Assembly: GCF_000499845.2 (NCBI RefSeq)
Contig: NC_023749.2
Coordinates: 12,675,625-12,739,624, forward strand
Source of the DNA: Phaseolus vulgaris
Lineage: Eukaryota > Streptophyta > Magnoliopsida > Fabales > Fabaceae
Direction: 5' to 3'
Length of the DNA: 64,000 nucleotides
In this document: positions 23,075 to 35,125 of the stretch, piece by piece
How the letters are laid out: each line of letters starts with the position of its first letter
Position numbering within the stretch: the stretch's first letter is position 1
The notes under the pieces: generated by a model
The model's database searches: none
Seen by the model: only the letters and a program-made list of their open reading frames with translations
What the model was told of the DNA's origin: nothing
Translations under genes and position numbers: made by a program

Positions 23075-26000
23075 TACACACAACTCATTAAAGATTATTT
23101 TTGTTACTTTTATCATATATGTGTGTTATTCTTATGATTTTTGAATGATAAAATAACTATTTTTATAATATCATTTATAAATGATATTTATATATTCATA
23201 AATATATATAATATAATTATACTTATAATGATATAGATAAATAAATTTAAGTTTTTATAAATTATTAAAAATAAAAAATATTCAAATTCAGGAGTCGATT
23301 TCAAGTTATAATATTTTAACAACTTATTTCATAATATTTTTTACCTGATATACTTATTAACTCATTTAAATATAGTATTTTATTATGAAATAAAGTTATG
23401 CATTTCTTTTTCAAGTGATTCATTGGATAGGTAACAACAAACACAACAAATGGATAAAGTAAATAATTTGAGAAACGTTTGTTTTTTGGGATTGTTTTTG
23501 GAAAAGGTTTATTAGTGAAGAGATTTGATGGAGTTGAAGGTCTGATAGTGTTCTGCAGAAGAAAGCAACTGCAATTATGCAGTGCTGGCGTGATGGAGGG
23601 AAGACAGTACACAACACAACAGTACAGCAGTGAATGCTGAAAAGGGAAGCCTATTCCCACAAGTAAAATTAAAACTGGGCCCTTACCCTCTTCTCACACA
23701 ATTTTCCAAATTTTCCCATTCATTTCCTTCTTCCTCTCTTCTCTACATCACAGTAATAATTAATATTTTCACCTTTCTTCTTCTCACCTCCCCTCACACA
23801 CACACTTTCACAAACCAACACTCATATGCTACAAGAAACCATCAATGCAGCATTCAACTCACAATCACTCATGCTGAAAACTCAAAACTCCCCTTTCAGT
23901 AATAATCACTCATCTCATCTCTCACCTCTCAATCCTGAAAATAATTTGCAATTTCATTCTTTTCAAAAGGTTTCTAGTAAACTTCAATGACACAAATAGA
24001 ATTTTGAGCTTATACAATAATTATGCAGGCGTGTCTTAATTTTAGCACTATATTATAAAAGAATGGTACAATATTATTAGTTATGATATTTTTGACAGGG
24101 TTATTTGAAATATTGTAATGGGGTTTGTACTGAAAATGGAAGTTGTGAGTGTTGAATAATAAAATAAGTTGGGGACTGAAACTTTTGCCAGACGATAGTA
24201 ATATTAAAGTGAAAGTTATAGTTTCTGGATCTGAGCAACTCTTCATAAAAAATTACCTCAATTACGACCCGTACAATTATTGTACACTACTGTCTCTTGG
24301 CAAAAGCACATATTTCTTGATTCATTTATATGTTATTACTATTATAAATATTGTTTGCTAAATTCGTAAATTTCTAAAAATATTTTTCTAATAGAATGTG
24401 GAATTCACATGGAATATCTGCCAGTATAGAAGAATCCGAAAGGAAAGATGAAGTCAAAATTTAAAAAAAATGAGGTTCTATTTTTAGATTTGTGAAGAAA
24501 GGAAGTGTACACTATAAGATGGGTTAGGGTGAGAATGATTATATATATTTTTATTATCAAATTGAGAGAAAGCATGATTTTTTTTCTGCAATCTCGAGTC
24601 TGTGTTGATCGCACTTGTTCATTCCCGTACGTTACCTTTTCAGCATTGTAATTATTCTTTTCTTTACTAATATATTCGTATAAACTTATATTTCTTCAAA
24701 TTTTTATTGATTATTGGAGATTTAGGTTGAATACCAATATAATCTTACTAATAATACACATGTCTTTAATAATACATGTCTTTGAATCCAGTAAGATTTC
24801 ACTTAAAAAAATATGTATTTACTTTAAATTAAAATCGTGAACTTTTTTGTACAACAATTTTTTTAAATGAGAACTTTTTTTAGAAGAATAAAATCATACT
24901 CTTTGAATAGAATTTTCTTAAATGTGTAATATTTTTTGAATTTATTTATTTATGTAAAATTGGTGTAAAATTACTTCATTTGTATAAATGTGTAAGAATC
25001 TCAAAGATATAAAAACAAGTTAGATAGAAATGTGAAGAGTCTAGTCATCCATGGAGAGTTTTACTTCTATAGGATCAATTCCATTTGAAGAAAGAAGAAT
25101 TAGAACAAATGATAACATCGTCCAGTAAAACTAAGTAATCTATGAAACAAATATTTAGAAAATAAACAAATTCAACTACAAATAATTTAAAAACATATCT
25201 TTCAATTTTTGAAATGATTGAGACAAGTCGTGCAGTTCTTAGTTATAAAATGAATGGGGTTGAAAGTTGCAACTTGGGCATCTGTAATTAAAATTTTATT
25301 TTAATTACTTAGTTATATAAGAGTGTTGTGTTTTAAAATTAAAAGTGCATTGTTTTTTTTAAACCTAAAATTAAATTTATCAATTTTCGAAAAATAAAGA
25401 ATGTATGTTACAGAGGACCGTATAATTTAATTGGACCACCAAATAGGCTCTATCCCTTTTCTCTCACTTTTCTCACGTGTTTAGATTACAGATATATGAA
25501 TGCAAAAACTAAAACAAGTGATAAATTGCGAGAAAAAAATAATAATAGAACAGTAGTCCATATTGAATAAGGTTTAAATTTAAAAAAATAATAATTATCC
25601 AAACCTAATTCTGACTAATAATAATTTAGTATTAAGTGCATGGGTAATGCTGTTGCACGTGCAATTGGATGATATAATTAATGAACGAATATTACTATCG
25701 TTAAACGAGTTTATGACAATATAATCATTTTAAATTACTAATTACTTTAACCTATAGATTAAAAAACTTTAAGAAGCGGGGCCTTTGAGTAAGTGCGTTT
25801 TCGAATACTCCAGCTGGTAACGCTGTCAGCAATGGCAACATCCATACACAAACAAAATATAGTGAAGACCACAATTTTAACCACCACATTTGTATATTTT
25901 CTATTTCTGTAAAATCTCCAAATTTATTTGCACTTTTAATAGCTATGGAAATTTATCTATTTTAATAGCAATATACCTTTTATTTTTGTTTTGATATTAT

Positions 26001-26690
26001 CTCTTCAATGTAGATAATAGATAAATGCAGAGAAACAGATTTGCATTCCAAAATATCCAACATGAAAATTTGATGAACTCGAAAGTTGAGACACAAGATT
26101 GTAAGACAGGCGCGTGGTTGTAACAAAAGAAGGTTGTGATGGTGCATGGCAGAGATTTTCAAACTTGTACTAGCAATGACAGCTGGATCGCCACCATCAC
26201 CTTCTTTATCCATCCAACAACACCACATCATTTTATGGCTCTGCACCATTTTTTCCATATCTACCCATTCTGTACCATCCATCCACACTCTCTACTCTCT
26301 AGGCCATTTATGATAAATTAATACACTCCCATTTCACATCTTCTCCCACTTCTTTGCTTAATTCTAATAATCCTTCAAACCACTCTCATTTGTTGTTTTC
26401 TCACTCAAATGTTGGTTACTGATGATGATGGTAGTGTTTTTGAATTTGATTAAAGAAAGTGTTATGTTGTGACAGTGGAGTGGGTGCCCAGTGGAGCTTC
26501 AAGAGTGAACAGCTTTTGCCAGCTGTTACATGGCATACTAAGCGGCACCATTCGCCACGCACCACATCATCTTTTATGTCTTTTTCTTGGTATTTGAAAT
26601 CCACCCTGGCAGGCTGATGTGGCACACTCCTCCATGATGTGTACGTTGGGAATGCAACACAAGCTTATCTCACAAGCCACTTTCAAACAC
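22065..26690. other. AT-rich intergenic DNA with a CT-rich leader-like patch
   Basis: Mostly AT-rich with (TA)n tracts at 22697 and 23031. At 23680-23825 the + strand becomes CT-rich like a plant 5' UTR and is followed by a 54-codon ORF (listed). The last few hundred bases are the upstream region of the XTH gene. Confidence 0.55.
23826..23990 (+). CDS. Short ORF after a CT-rich leader, unknown
   Basis: An ATG at 23826 opens 54 codons beginning MLQETINAAFNSQSLMLK, rich in Ser, Asn and Gln, ending in TGA at 23988. The CT-rich stretch before it resembles a plant 5' leader. I do not recognise the protein, and no following exon is apparent, so it may be a first-exon relic or chance. A possible donor (AAG|GTTTCT) lies near 23970. 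Confidence 0.2.
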   Translation: MLQETINAAFNSQSLMLKTQNSPFSNNHSSHLSPLNPENNLQFHSFQKVSSKLQ

Positions 26691-26698
26691 ATTTTGGC

Positions 26699-26705
26699 TA
26701 TAAAA
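26699..26705 (+). promoter_or_regulatory. TATA box of the XTH gene
   Basis: TATAAAA lies 64 bp upstream of the chosen ATG at 26769, the expected spacing for a short 5' UTR. Confidence 0.7.
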
Positions 26706-26768
26706 CCCTTCTCACTTCCAACTCTCTTCTCCACTCAGTGTTTTCAGAACTTTCACTCTGCTCTCCCC

Positions 26769-28821
26769 ATGCTCTTCTGCTCCCTTTTAAGGATGTTTCG
26801 CTCCTTAGGATTGTTTGTGGGTCTTATGTTGGTTGTGGGGGTGGCTAATGCCGTGCCTTCCACCTCCAACTTTGATAAACTTTTTCAACCAAGTTGGGCT
26901 TTTGATCACTTCGTTCACGAAGGAGATCTCCTCAAAATCAAACTTGACAATTATTCTGGTAAAACCACTGTTTTTTTCTTCTGTTTCTTTTAACATCCTA
27001 AAATGTTGTCTTTGTTAGCCTCAAAGTCATGATCTTTGACTAATTGATCTCCTAATGAACAACCCAACAATAATGACATTATGATGTTTCCTTGTGGAGA
27101 AAAAATGGTGTTTTTTGTGTCATTAATATTGAGTGGGACATTTTCAGGAGCTGGTTTTGGATCCAAAAGCAAGTATATGTATGGGAAAGTGACCATCCAG
27201 CTTAAGCTGGTGGAAGGTGACTCTGCTGGGACTGTTACTGCTTTCTATGTAAGTGAACAAAATTATTCTTAGTAAGTTATTATCAGTTTTCTTATTATGA
27301 TATGTTGATTGTTGTTAGTATTCACTTGATATAACAAAAATCAATCAATCATGAATAGTAATACTATTAGCTTCACTATGTGGGGTTAACTCTTCATCAT
27401 CAGTCATCTATGGAGATGGTCTACCTCTGGGACTTTAATTAATGCATTCAATTGAAATCAATGTAAACAATGTATTTCTTTTGTGCAACTTTTTTTTGTT
27501 TTGGTTATCCATGGAAAGAATATTAACGCATCCATCAGTGGCAGCTGCCTACTATCATTTACCCTCGTGATCTACTTTCCATCCAATTAATATTCGCATT
27601 CATTACTTTTGTCCCTTCTTTTCAATCTAAGAACCAATGCTTGGTTAAATTCTGCTGGGGAACTTTACTTTCACCACGATCAACCTAATAGTCATGAATT
27701 ATTCTATGGTTGAATAGACTTTTTCACTTTTTTTTGGTTTCAATAATTGAGGAATCTGAATGAGTCTGACACGGTGATTATTGATTTGATGTAGATGTCA
27801 TCGGAGGGTCCAAACCACAACGAGTTTGATTTTGAGTTTCTAGGCAACACCACAGGGGAACCATACTCAGTCCAAACTAACCTGTATGTGAACGGAGTGG
27901 GCAACAGGGAACAGAGACTTAACCTTTGGTTCGACCCTACCAAGGATTTCCACACATACTCTATCTTCTGGAATCAGCGTCAAGTTGTGTAAGCACCCAT
28001 TCCCCTTCTTAATTCTTGTACATTGCATTAAGTGTAACTTTACTGTAATATATATATATGAAAAAATTGACTTTAGAGAGGGAATAATGCTTCACAAAGT
28101 CTCTGGATAAAGTTGTAAAGAAAACTTGAAATGGCGTGCTTTTTCCTCTACTGTGGTTGAGCCATCACAGACTTGTTTTCACTGTGTACCCATTGGGGAA
28201 ACCCATGAAAAGAAAGAAAGGAATCTTGGGCAATTCACGAGTCATTAGAAGAATATTTACGTACATATGTTCCCATGCGCTTTAATTTTTGCATGTCGTA
28301 CATACAAATATAAATCGAATCAAATTTACCTTGTTCATTTGGTGAACCAAAACTGTTACATTCTCTGGTTGAAACTTATTGTTTTTTACATGATCAGGTT
28401 TTTGGTGGATGAAACGCCAATAAGAGTGCACACAAACATGGAGCACAAGGGAATCCCTTATCCGAAAGACCAACCCATGGGTGTGTACAGTTCTATATGG
28501 AATGCTGACGATTGGGCCACCCAGGGTGGCCGTGTGAAGACGAATTGGAGCCACGCACCCTTCTTTGCCACCTTCAAGAACTTTGAAATCAATGCTTGTG
28601 AATGCCCTGTGTCAGTGGCTGCAACGGATAACTCTAAACGGTGCAGTAGCAGTGTGGGTAAGAAATATTGGTGGGATGAGCCAAATTTGGCAGAACTGAA
28701 CTTGCACCAGAGCCATCAGCTTATGTGGGTTAGGGCCAGACACATCTTCTATGACTATTGCTCTGACACTGCTAGGTTCCCAGTCACGCCAGCTGAGTGT
28801 GTCCATCACCGTCACAACTGA
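26769..28821 (+). CDS. Xyloglucan endotransglucosylase/hydrolase, XTH6/XTH7 type
   Basis: Four exons: 26769-26958, 27148-27248, 27795-27988 and 28398-28821, all with GT-AG introns; the sum is 909 bp, 302 residues plus stop, the usual length. The enzyme (GH16) cuts and rejoins xyloglucan in the cell wall. Residues 1 to about 29 are a signal peptide ([16 protein letters not shown]). Exon 3 starts at residue 98 and carries the active site [11 protein letters not shown], with nucleophile E107 and acid/base E111, followed by the conserved N-glycosylation site N115-T-T. The C-terminal XET_C domain has the [14 protein letters not shown] and YDYC motifs, and the protein ends in a His-rich HHRHN. The sequences around [19 protein letters not shown] and [16 protein letters not shown] point to the XTH6/7 branch. 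A second in-frame ATG at 26793 is an alternative start. No defect is seen; this is the one clearly intact host gene here. Confidence 0.95.
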
Positions 28822-28847
28822 GATAGATATAGATAGATAGATATCTA
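28822..28847. repeat. GATA microsatellite in the XTH 3' UTR
   Basis: GATAGATATAGATAGATAG directly follows the XTH stop codon, so it lies in the 3' UTR. Confidence 0.85.
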
Positions 28848-30904
28848 TGTTTTATTTTGGTATGATCAAGTGGAGTGATGAAAATAGGATTGTGGGGTGT
28901 AAAAGAACAAATGGGGTGGAGTAAAAAGTTGTGGAACATGCCCTTCATGTTTCTGATTGTAATATATTGCCACAGCATAATGTGAATTATCAGTTTCTTT
29001 TCATGTACAATCCAATTTATCTTATTTCAATGTTCTAATGAAAAAATCTTTAGATAGTTCCCTTGCCACTTCATAATTTCAATTAGTGTAGTTTATGTAA
29101 CTTATATCAACAAGTGGGGTGAAGTACCTAAGATTTGTGGATGGATAAAATGTGTAGGGTAGTCCCAAAACTAGGGGATGAGGATTTGAATAATTATTTT
29201 TACATGTGGTGAGACAGGAGTTGTTGATTGAATGTATTTTGGGCAATTCCTACTACATTTGATCCGTTGATGGTTGAAGTGGATTGCTTACTTCAATGAA
29301 TCCACATTTGAATCGACTTGGCTATGGGACCACAAGCTCACGGGTTGATTGGCTTAAAGGGGACCAAGATGGAAAAATAGCGTTTGATGAGGGAGAAGTA
29401 GGGAATGGAGACATGAAGCTTGTTGTGGGCCAAAAACGTTTGAGCTTTGGGGACTTTGCTTTATGTGTGGAGGTAATAATGCCCCTATTTTGCAACCATT
29501 TTTCTTTGGGGGTCAACTTTGTGCTACCATTTTTCATGAACAAGAAAAGAGGTACAATTTTCAAAGAAACAAGTGAGTGTTTGCACATATGTATGTAAAA
29601 CAAGTTGAAATTCATAAGTTGGTTGTTGCATCGTTTGTATGGATAGACAATGCATGAAAGAATCAGATTCAATGATGAACCAGAGAGTGGCTAGATTAGA
29701 TGCATAAACAAATAGAAAAAGGCAAGGGGATTGGAATATTAAACAGTGCAAATTAGAAAAGGGTTTACGAATATGGCAATGATTTTCAACACCATCTTTT
29801 GTGAGGAACATGTAATGATAACAAGGGGTATGATTGATTGTATTGGTTTTGAGGAAAAAGGAAGAACAATAATAATAATGTGCAAGGCAATTTCTGATGT
29901 AGAACTTTATAAATTTGGCACAAAATGCTATTTTGTTTTATTGTTGACTAACACAACATTATAACTATAATGACCAAAACTTTCTTTTATTAGGGACAAA
30001 GATTAGTCATTAGTTGGTAGGGTATCTTTAAAATGACCTATAAAGCATAGCAGAAATTGACAAGAGACATGTGAAACCTATGTTGCAATTAGGGTGGTTG
30101 ACCCAACAATTATTACAATGAATTGGATTAACACCTTGTTAATAAGGTTGGGCCCCTTGGCTTGCGTGGATAATTAAAGTTTGTCCTTAAGAGGATAGAG
30201 GCTCCAAAGGTGATGATGGCCTCTCCATTGAAAGGGATACCTATGGGCCATCTTCAATGAAGTGTAGTTAAGGGGTCATTTTTTTCAACTCAAATTATTC
30301 AATTGAGGGTCCTATTTGGTTAAATGACATGACAAGTTTTAGGGGTAAAAATCCAATAACTGATTGTGATCTCAGTCAATTGTTTTGCACAATGAATACC
30401 TGAAAAAAAAAGTAATTTCTGCTCATCATGAAGAGTGTTTCAAAGATTTTTTTTTTGGGTAAACAAAGAAAATTTTCATTCGTACATCTTATTCACTCTA
30501 CTTTTTTTGTCGTTATAATTACATTACAGCTACAGGATATAGCTTCATATACATAATATTAAACTGTACCGCAAAAATTCATAAACTGGGCAATTTTTAT
30601 ATTAAATTAAATAACTTTAGCATTGCATGGTATCCATTTATTGCCTCGGTACGTGTTACGTTTAATTTTTTTTCAGAATAGTTTCAGTTGATCAAAGTTT
30701 GCCAAGGAAGGTTTCAATCCAAAGTATAATATGAACTCATGTTTTTAAAAAATACGAGTTCATCGTAGTGAGTTCTGCTTGATACTTTTTTTTCACCAAA
30801 AGTGTGTTTATTAAAATAAATTTTATTTAGATAATAATAAGAAACAAATTTAGCTTATATATTTTTTCTATTAAGTAGGGAGAAAGAAGCATAACAAAAT
30901 ATTA
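28848..30904. other. Intergenic DNA downstream of XTH
   Basis: The first part is XTH 3' UTR and flank. A 105-codon open stretch near 29284-29598 has no recognisable family. Nothing else is supported. Confidence 0.5.
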
Positions 30905-31740
30905 TACTTACTCCAAAATCTTGTGGAAAGAATCAGATTCTTTACCGCGACTATCGAACTACTCTTGTAAAGCAAAATGTAGTTGCGATATGATGAAGAT
31001 CATGACAGTTATAAAGATTCACAACGTGTTATGAGTTTCTTGGAAGGTTTGGGAGAAGCTTACAATGTTATCAAAACATATATCTTATTAACAAAACCTT
31101 TTCCAGGTATTAACAGGTTTGGCAGAAGTCGTGACAAGTTGACATGACTTCAGTATGACAAGGTAGAAGTCGTGCCTAATTGGGACGATTTGTGCATATG
31201 AAGTCGTGTCGAATTGACACGACTTGCCTAAATTTGTAATTTTTTTAAACATACCCCATTTTGGTAAAAAGCAAAAAAAAATAACCTCATCATGGTCAAA
31301 AACCCTATTAACAAAGTCTTCTCTTTGGTTCTACAACAAGAAAGACACTTGAGTGAAAGTATAGGAATGGATACAAAGATTTTAGCCAATAGTACTGATC
31401 AACAACATCAAAGAACCAATAAAACCAGTAACCATGGGCAAGGCTGACGCAACTACGGAAAAGGAAGAGAAAAGGATATTGAAAGCCGTGTTCATTTTGT
31501 CACAAAATGAACCACAGCTCAGGCGAGTGCTACTCAAAGCATGGGTACCCACCCTGGATGAAGAAGAGAGTTAACTACAATGCAAGCACTACTGAAGAAG
31601 ATAGAGACTATGAGAGCGAGAGAGGAAAATATGTATCCAATGACACTATCAATGAGCAAAGCTTTAAAGCTATCAATTCTGAGCAACTTCAACATCTTCT
31701 AGATATGATTCAGAATTCAAAAGGAAAAGAAAAGGCTTAA
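30905..31740 (+). pseudogene. Copia gag with CCHC zinc knuckle
   Basis: The first visible gag is a cysteine-bearing stretch (WKESDSLPRL, CKAKCSC) at 30920, then FLEGLGEAYNVIK and a segment ending at 31115. The same kind of gag sequence (VFSLVLQQERH) resumes at 31314. A perfect CCHC knuckle, C-x2-C-x4-H-x4-C (CSFCHKMNHSSGEC), spans about 31492-31533, followed by YSKHGYPPW. The N-terminus is missing. Gag coats the element RNA. Confidence 0.8.
31116..31305. mobile_element. 190-bp insert in Copia gag, flanked by TATTAACA duplications
   Basis: TATTAACA occurs at 31108-31115 and again at 31306-31313. Between them lie 190 bp that are not gag. The insert starts GGTTTGGCAG and ends TCAAAAACCC, a weak inverted match (GGTTTG / GGGTTTTTG). 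Its left half repeats the palindrome AAGTCGTG...CACGACTT three times (31126, 31168, 31201). The 8-bp duplication fits hAT or MULE insertion; the class is open. Confidence 0.7.
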
Positions 31741-31794
31741 CAACACCAAAGAAGATTCCTCAGCAACAGACAAAAACACAGGTAAAAAAGGTAT

Positions 31795-34700
31795 GAATTA
31801 CTAGATTCTTTATACCGGAGCCACAGATCATATGGCTTGCTCCATCTCTGCTTTCACAAATTACTACAAAATAAAACCAATAAGGGTTAAGCTTCCTAAC
31901 AATCAAAAGGTCACTGCACTTTTTGTTTTGGAACTGTTTTTCTAACCAAAGATATTATTTTGCATGATGTTTTGTACATACCTGAATTCATGTTAAACAT
32001 AATATCTGCGCAAAATCTAACGAAATCTTTGAAGCGTCAAATTGTTTTTACACATGATGCTTGTCAGTACAGGAAAGACCTACCTTGAAGACGATTGGTC
32101 AAACTGAAATCAATGATGGACATTATCACATGCATGCATATAAGAAAGATAGCCTTGTTTACTCCGTGCTTAATGAAGTTGTTTCTAAAACTGCTGAAAA
32201 ACTTGATATTCGGCACTGTAGGATGGGCCATCCTTCGAATAAGGTCTTAGAACATTTAACCAAAACTCACAATGATATACATTTCAATCATGAAAATGTT
32301 TGCTCTCCCTGCCATCTTGCAAAGCAACATAAATTGCCTTTTTAGCTTAGCAAAAGTTTTAGTAAATTTGTTTTTGATCTAATTCACATTGATATATGGG
32401 GTCATTTTGGTATTCCTTCCATTCAAGGTCACAGGTACTTCTTAACCATTATGGATGACTTTAGTAGACATACGTAGGTCCATCTTATGAAAAATAAGAG
32501 TGAAACCAGAGATCTTTTGCAACATTTTGTTACTCACGTTAAGAACCAATTTGATAAGAATATTAAAACCATTAGAACGGATAATGGCAAAGAATTATGA
32601 TGGAGTGATTTCTATGATAAAAATTGTATTATACATCAAAGTTCTTGTAATGAAACTCCACAACGAAACTCCATTGTGGAAATAAAGCATCAACATATTC
32701 TTAACTTTACTCGGTGCATTATGTTTCAATCAAATCTACCTAATGCATATTGGTCTTTTGTTGTCTTACACTCTGTTTATCTGATAAACTGCTTACCATC
32801 ACCAGTAATTCAAAACAAAAGTCCCTATGAACTTCTGTACAAATGCATGCTTGTTTTATCTGATATTAAGATCTTTGGATGCTTGTATTTTGCCTCCATT
32901 TTGGAACAAAACAGGCACAAGCTTGATCCTAAAGCACGTAAGTGAATTTTCCTTGGTTACAAATAAGGAATGAAAGGTTATATTGTCATAGACATACACT
33001 CTAGAGAGATTTATGTCTCAAGAAATGTTATTTTCTATTAGACAAGTTTCTGTCATCTGAAAGATAAAAATTGCCAACTTAGCTAGCCCGTTACTTAAGA
33101 AGGAGATGATTTCATGAAGTATCTACATGATAGTATTGAGCAACCCAAAGAGAGTCACGTCGAACAAGAAGAACAAAGACATAATGAGAACACTGTTATT
33201 CAAGATGATCTGATGCGATCCACACGGATTAGGAAAACACCTTATCTGGAAGATTATCATCATCAAATGATGATTACACCGTACAATAAGATTCCAAGCT
33301 CGAAGGTACTTTATCCTCTTGATTATGTCATTCATATAACAAGCTATCAGATAAATATCTAAACTACACTTTGTTTATTTCATCACAAATCGAGCCACAA
33401 AACTATAAAGAAGCAAAGAGACACCCTGAATGGTTGAAGGCTATGGAATCAGAAATAAAAGCACTCGAATCCAACAAAACTTGGGAAATCATGGATCTTC
33501 CTTCAAACAAAACTCCTATTTGATTTAAATGGGCATATAAGATAAAACGAAGAGCTGATGGAAAGATTGAGAGGTGCAAGACAAGACTTGTTGCGAAGGG
33601 ATATACTCAACGAGAAGGAATAGACTATATGGAGACCTATTCACCAGTTGCGAGACTTACCAGCTTGTGATGCATCCTTGTATTTGCTTCCATCATGGAC
33701 TGACACCTTGAACAGCTAGATGTTGACAACGCCTTTTTGCATGGCGAGTTACAAAAGAAAGTCTACATGGACATCCCCCCCGGGATCACCACTGAAAAAG
33801 AAAATCAGGTTTGCCGCTTAACTAAATCCTTATATGGTTTGAAGCAAGCAAGCAAGCAATGGTATAATAAACTTACTACCTTTCTTTACTCAATTAATTT
33901 CACTCATTCAAAAGCAGACAGTTCTCTATTCATCATAAAAATTGAAAATGCTTTTATAACCCTTCTTATATATGTCGATGATATAGTAATTGTTGGGAAT
34001 AACATGAAAGAGATATAAGTTGTTAAAAATTCTTTGAATGGAGCCTTTGCCATCAAAGACCTAGGGCATTTAAAATTCTTTTTAGGTTTGGAGATTGCTA
34101 GAACAAAGAAAGGGATTCACATTTTCCAGAGGAAGTATGCACTTGAAATTTTATCTGATGCAGGTATGACTGATGCGAAACTAGTTTCTACACCTATGGT
34201 CAAGAAAAATGAAAAGCATTTTAAGCAAGTTGTTGTGCATGACATCTCTGCATATCGAAGAATTATTGGTCATTTACTTTACTTGGTAAACACAAAACCT
34301 GATATCAGTTTCTCTGTGCAATGCCTTAGCCAATTTGTTCAAGCACCCACGAAACTGCACCATCAAGCTGCACAGAGAGTTCTCAGATATATAAAATCCT
34401 CTCCTTCTCAAGGCATTTTTTATCCGAAAGATACAAATGTTCAGATTAAAGAGTTTAGTGATTCTGACTGGGCATCTTGCATCTCGACTCGTTATTCAAC
34501 CACTGTTTTCTCCATTTTCCTTGGAGAATCATTAATCTCATGGAAAACCAAGAAATAGAACTTGTGTGAAGATCTTCCTCTGAGGCAGAATACCGTGCGT
34601 TACCACCAACATGTTGTGAAGTTCAGTGGGTGACTTTCTTGCTCGAGGATCTGCACATCACCACTCACAACACATCAAACCTTTTTTGTGATAGTCAGCC

Positions 34701-34900
34701 TGCTAAACATATCCTCCAAAAACACAACTTTCATTAGAGGACCAAACACATTAACATAGATTGTCATGTGATAAGAGAAAGGATTCAACAAGTACTCTTC
34801 AATCTGCTACCCATAAGTATTGAAGATCAACCTGTTGATCTTCTTACTAAGTCACTTAATAGTGATGTTTTCCATAGGTTTCTTCACAAGCTTGACCAGC
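31795..34900 (+). pseudogene. Copia protease-integrase-RT-RNase H remnant
   Basis: The protease site is recognisable by GATDHMACS (about 31820) but is disturbed. The integrase zinc finger shows RMGHPS and CSPCHLAKQH (32220-32330); the core keeps HIDIWGH, TDNGKE and VEIKHQH. RT keeps [23 protein letters not shown] and an intact YVDD loop (33970). RNase H shows FSDSDWAS and ISWKTKK before a stop at 34558, and the end segment VDLLTKSL is at 34820. At least eight stops or frame changes interrupt it (for example 32343, 32476, 33522, 33668, 34016, 34556). Confidence 0.88.
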
Positions 34901-35125
34901 TTGAGGGGAATATTGAGTTTTGGGCCTTCCACTCTTGTATCTTGGCTGAAGCCCAACTCATTGTACTTTATATATGTGTGTCATGCAACGTAATAGGAAT
35001 GCAATTTTCTTTCTCAAAATCATATCCTTTTTTTACTCTCTTCTTCCTTCATCTTTCTATTTTCTTTCAATGCCTATCTTTTCCTACCCAGCTTAGTGTA
35101 TTATGCAGAAATTCAAGAAATTAAA

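Larger units (their letters stand above)
30905..35125 (+). mobile_element. 5'-truncated Ty1/copia pseudo-element
   Basis: Gag, protease, integrase, RT and RNase H remnants follow in the Copia order on the + strand, ending in a purine-rich GCTTGAGGGGAA (34899-34910) and a TATTGAG... start that could be the 3' LTR. No matching 5' LTR was found upstream of 30905, so the left end is lost. The many stops imply an old copy; its gag is split by an insertion at 31116-31305. It is a different family from the Copia at 18640. Confidence 0.75.

Noticed and set aside
28267..28397. Upstream extension of XTH exon 4 as coding
   Set aside because: It is intron 3: the acceptor TGATCAG at 28391-28397 gives the frame-correct junction with exon 3.
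29284..29598. Open frame with an EF-hand-like DQDGKIAFDE
   Set aside because: The first calcium ligand position is Lys, there is no second hand and no gene structure; taken as chance.
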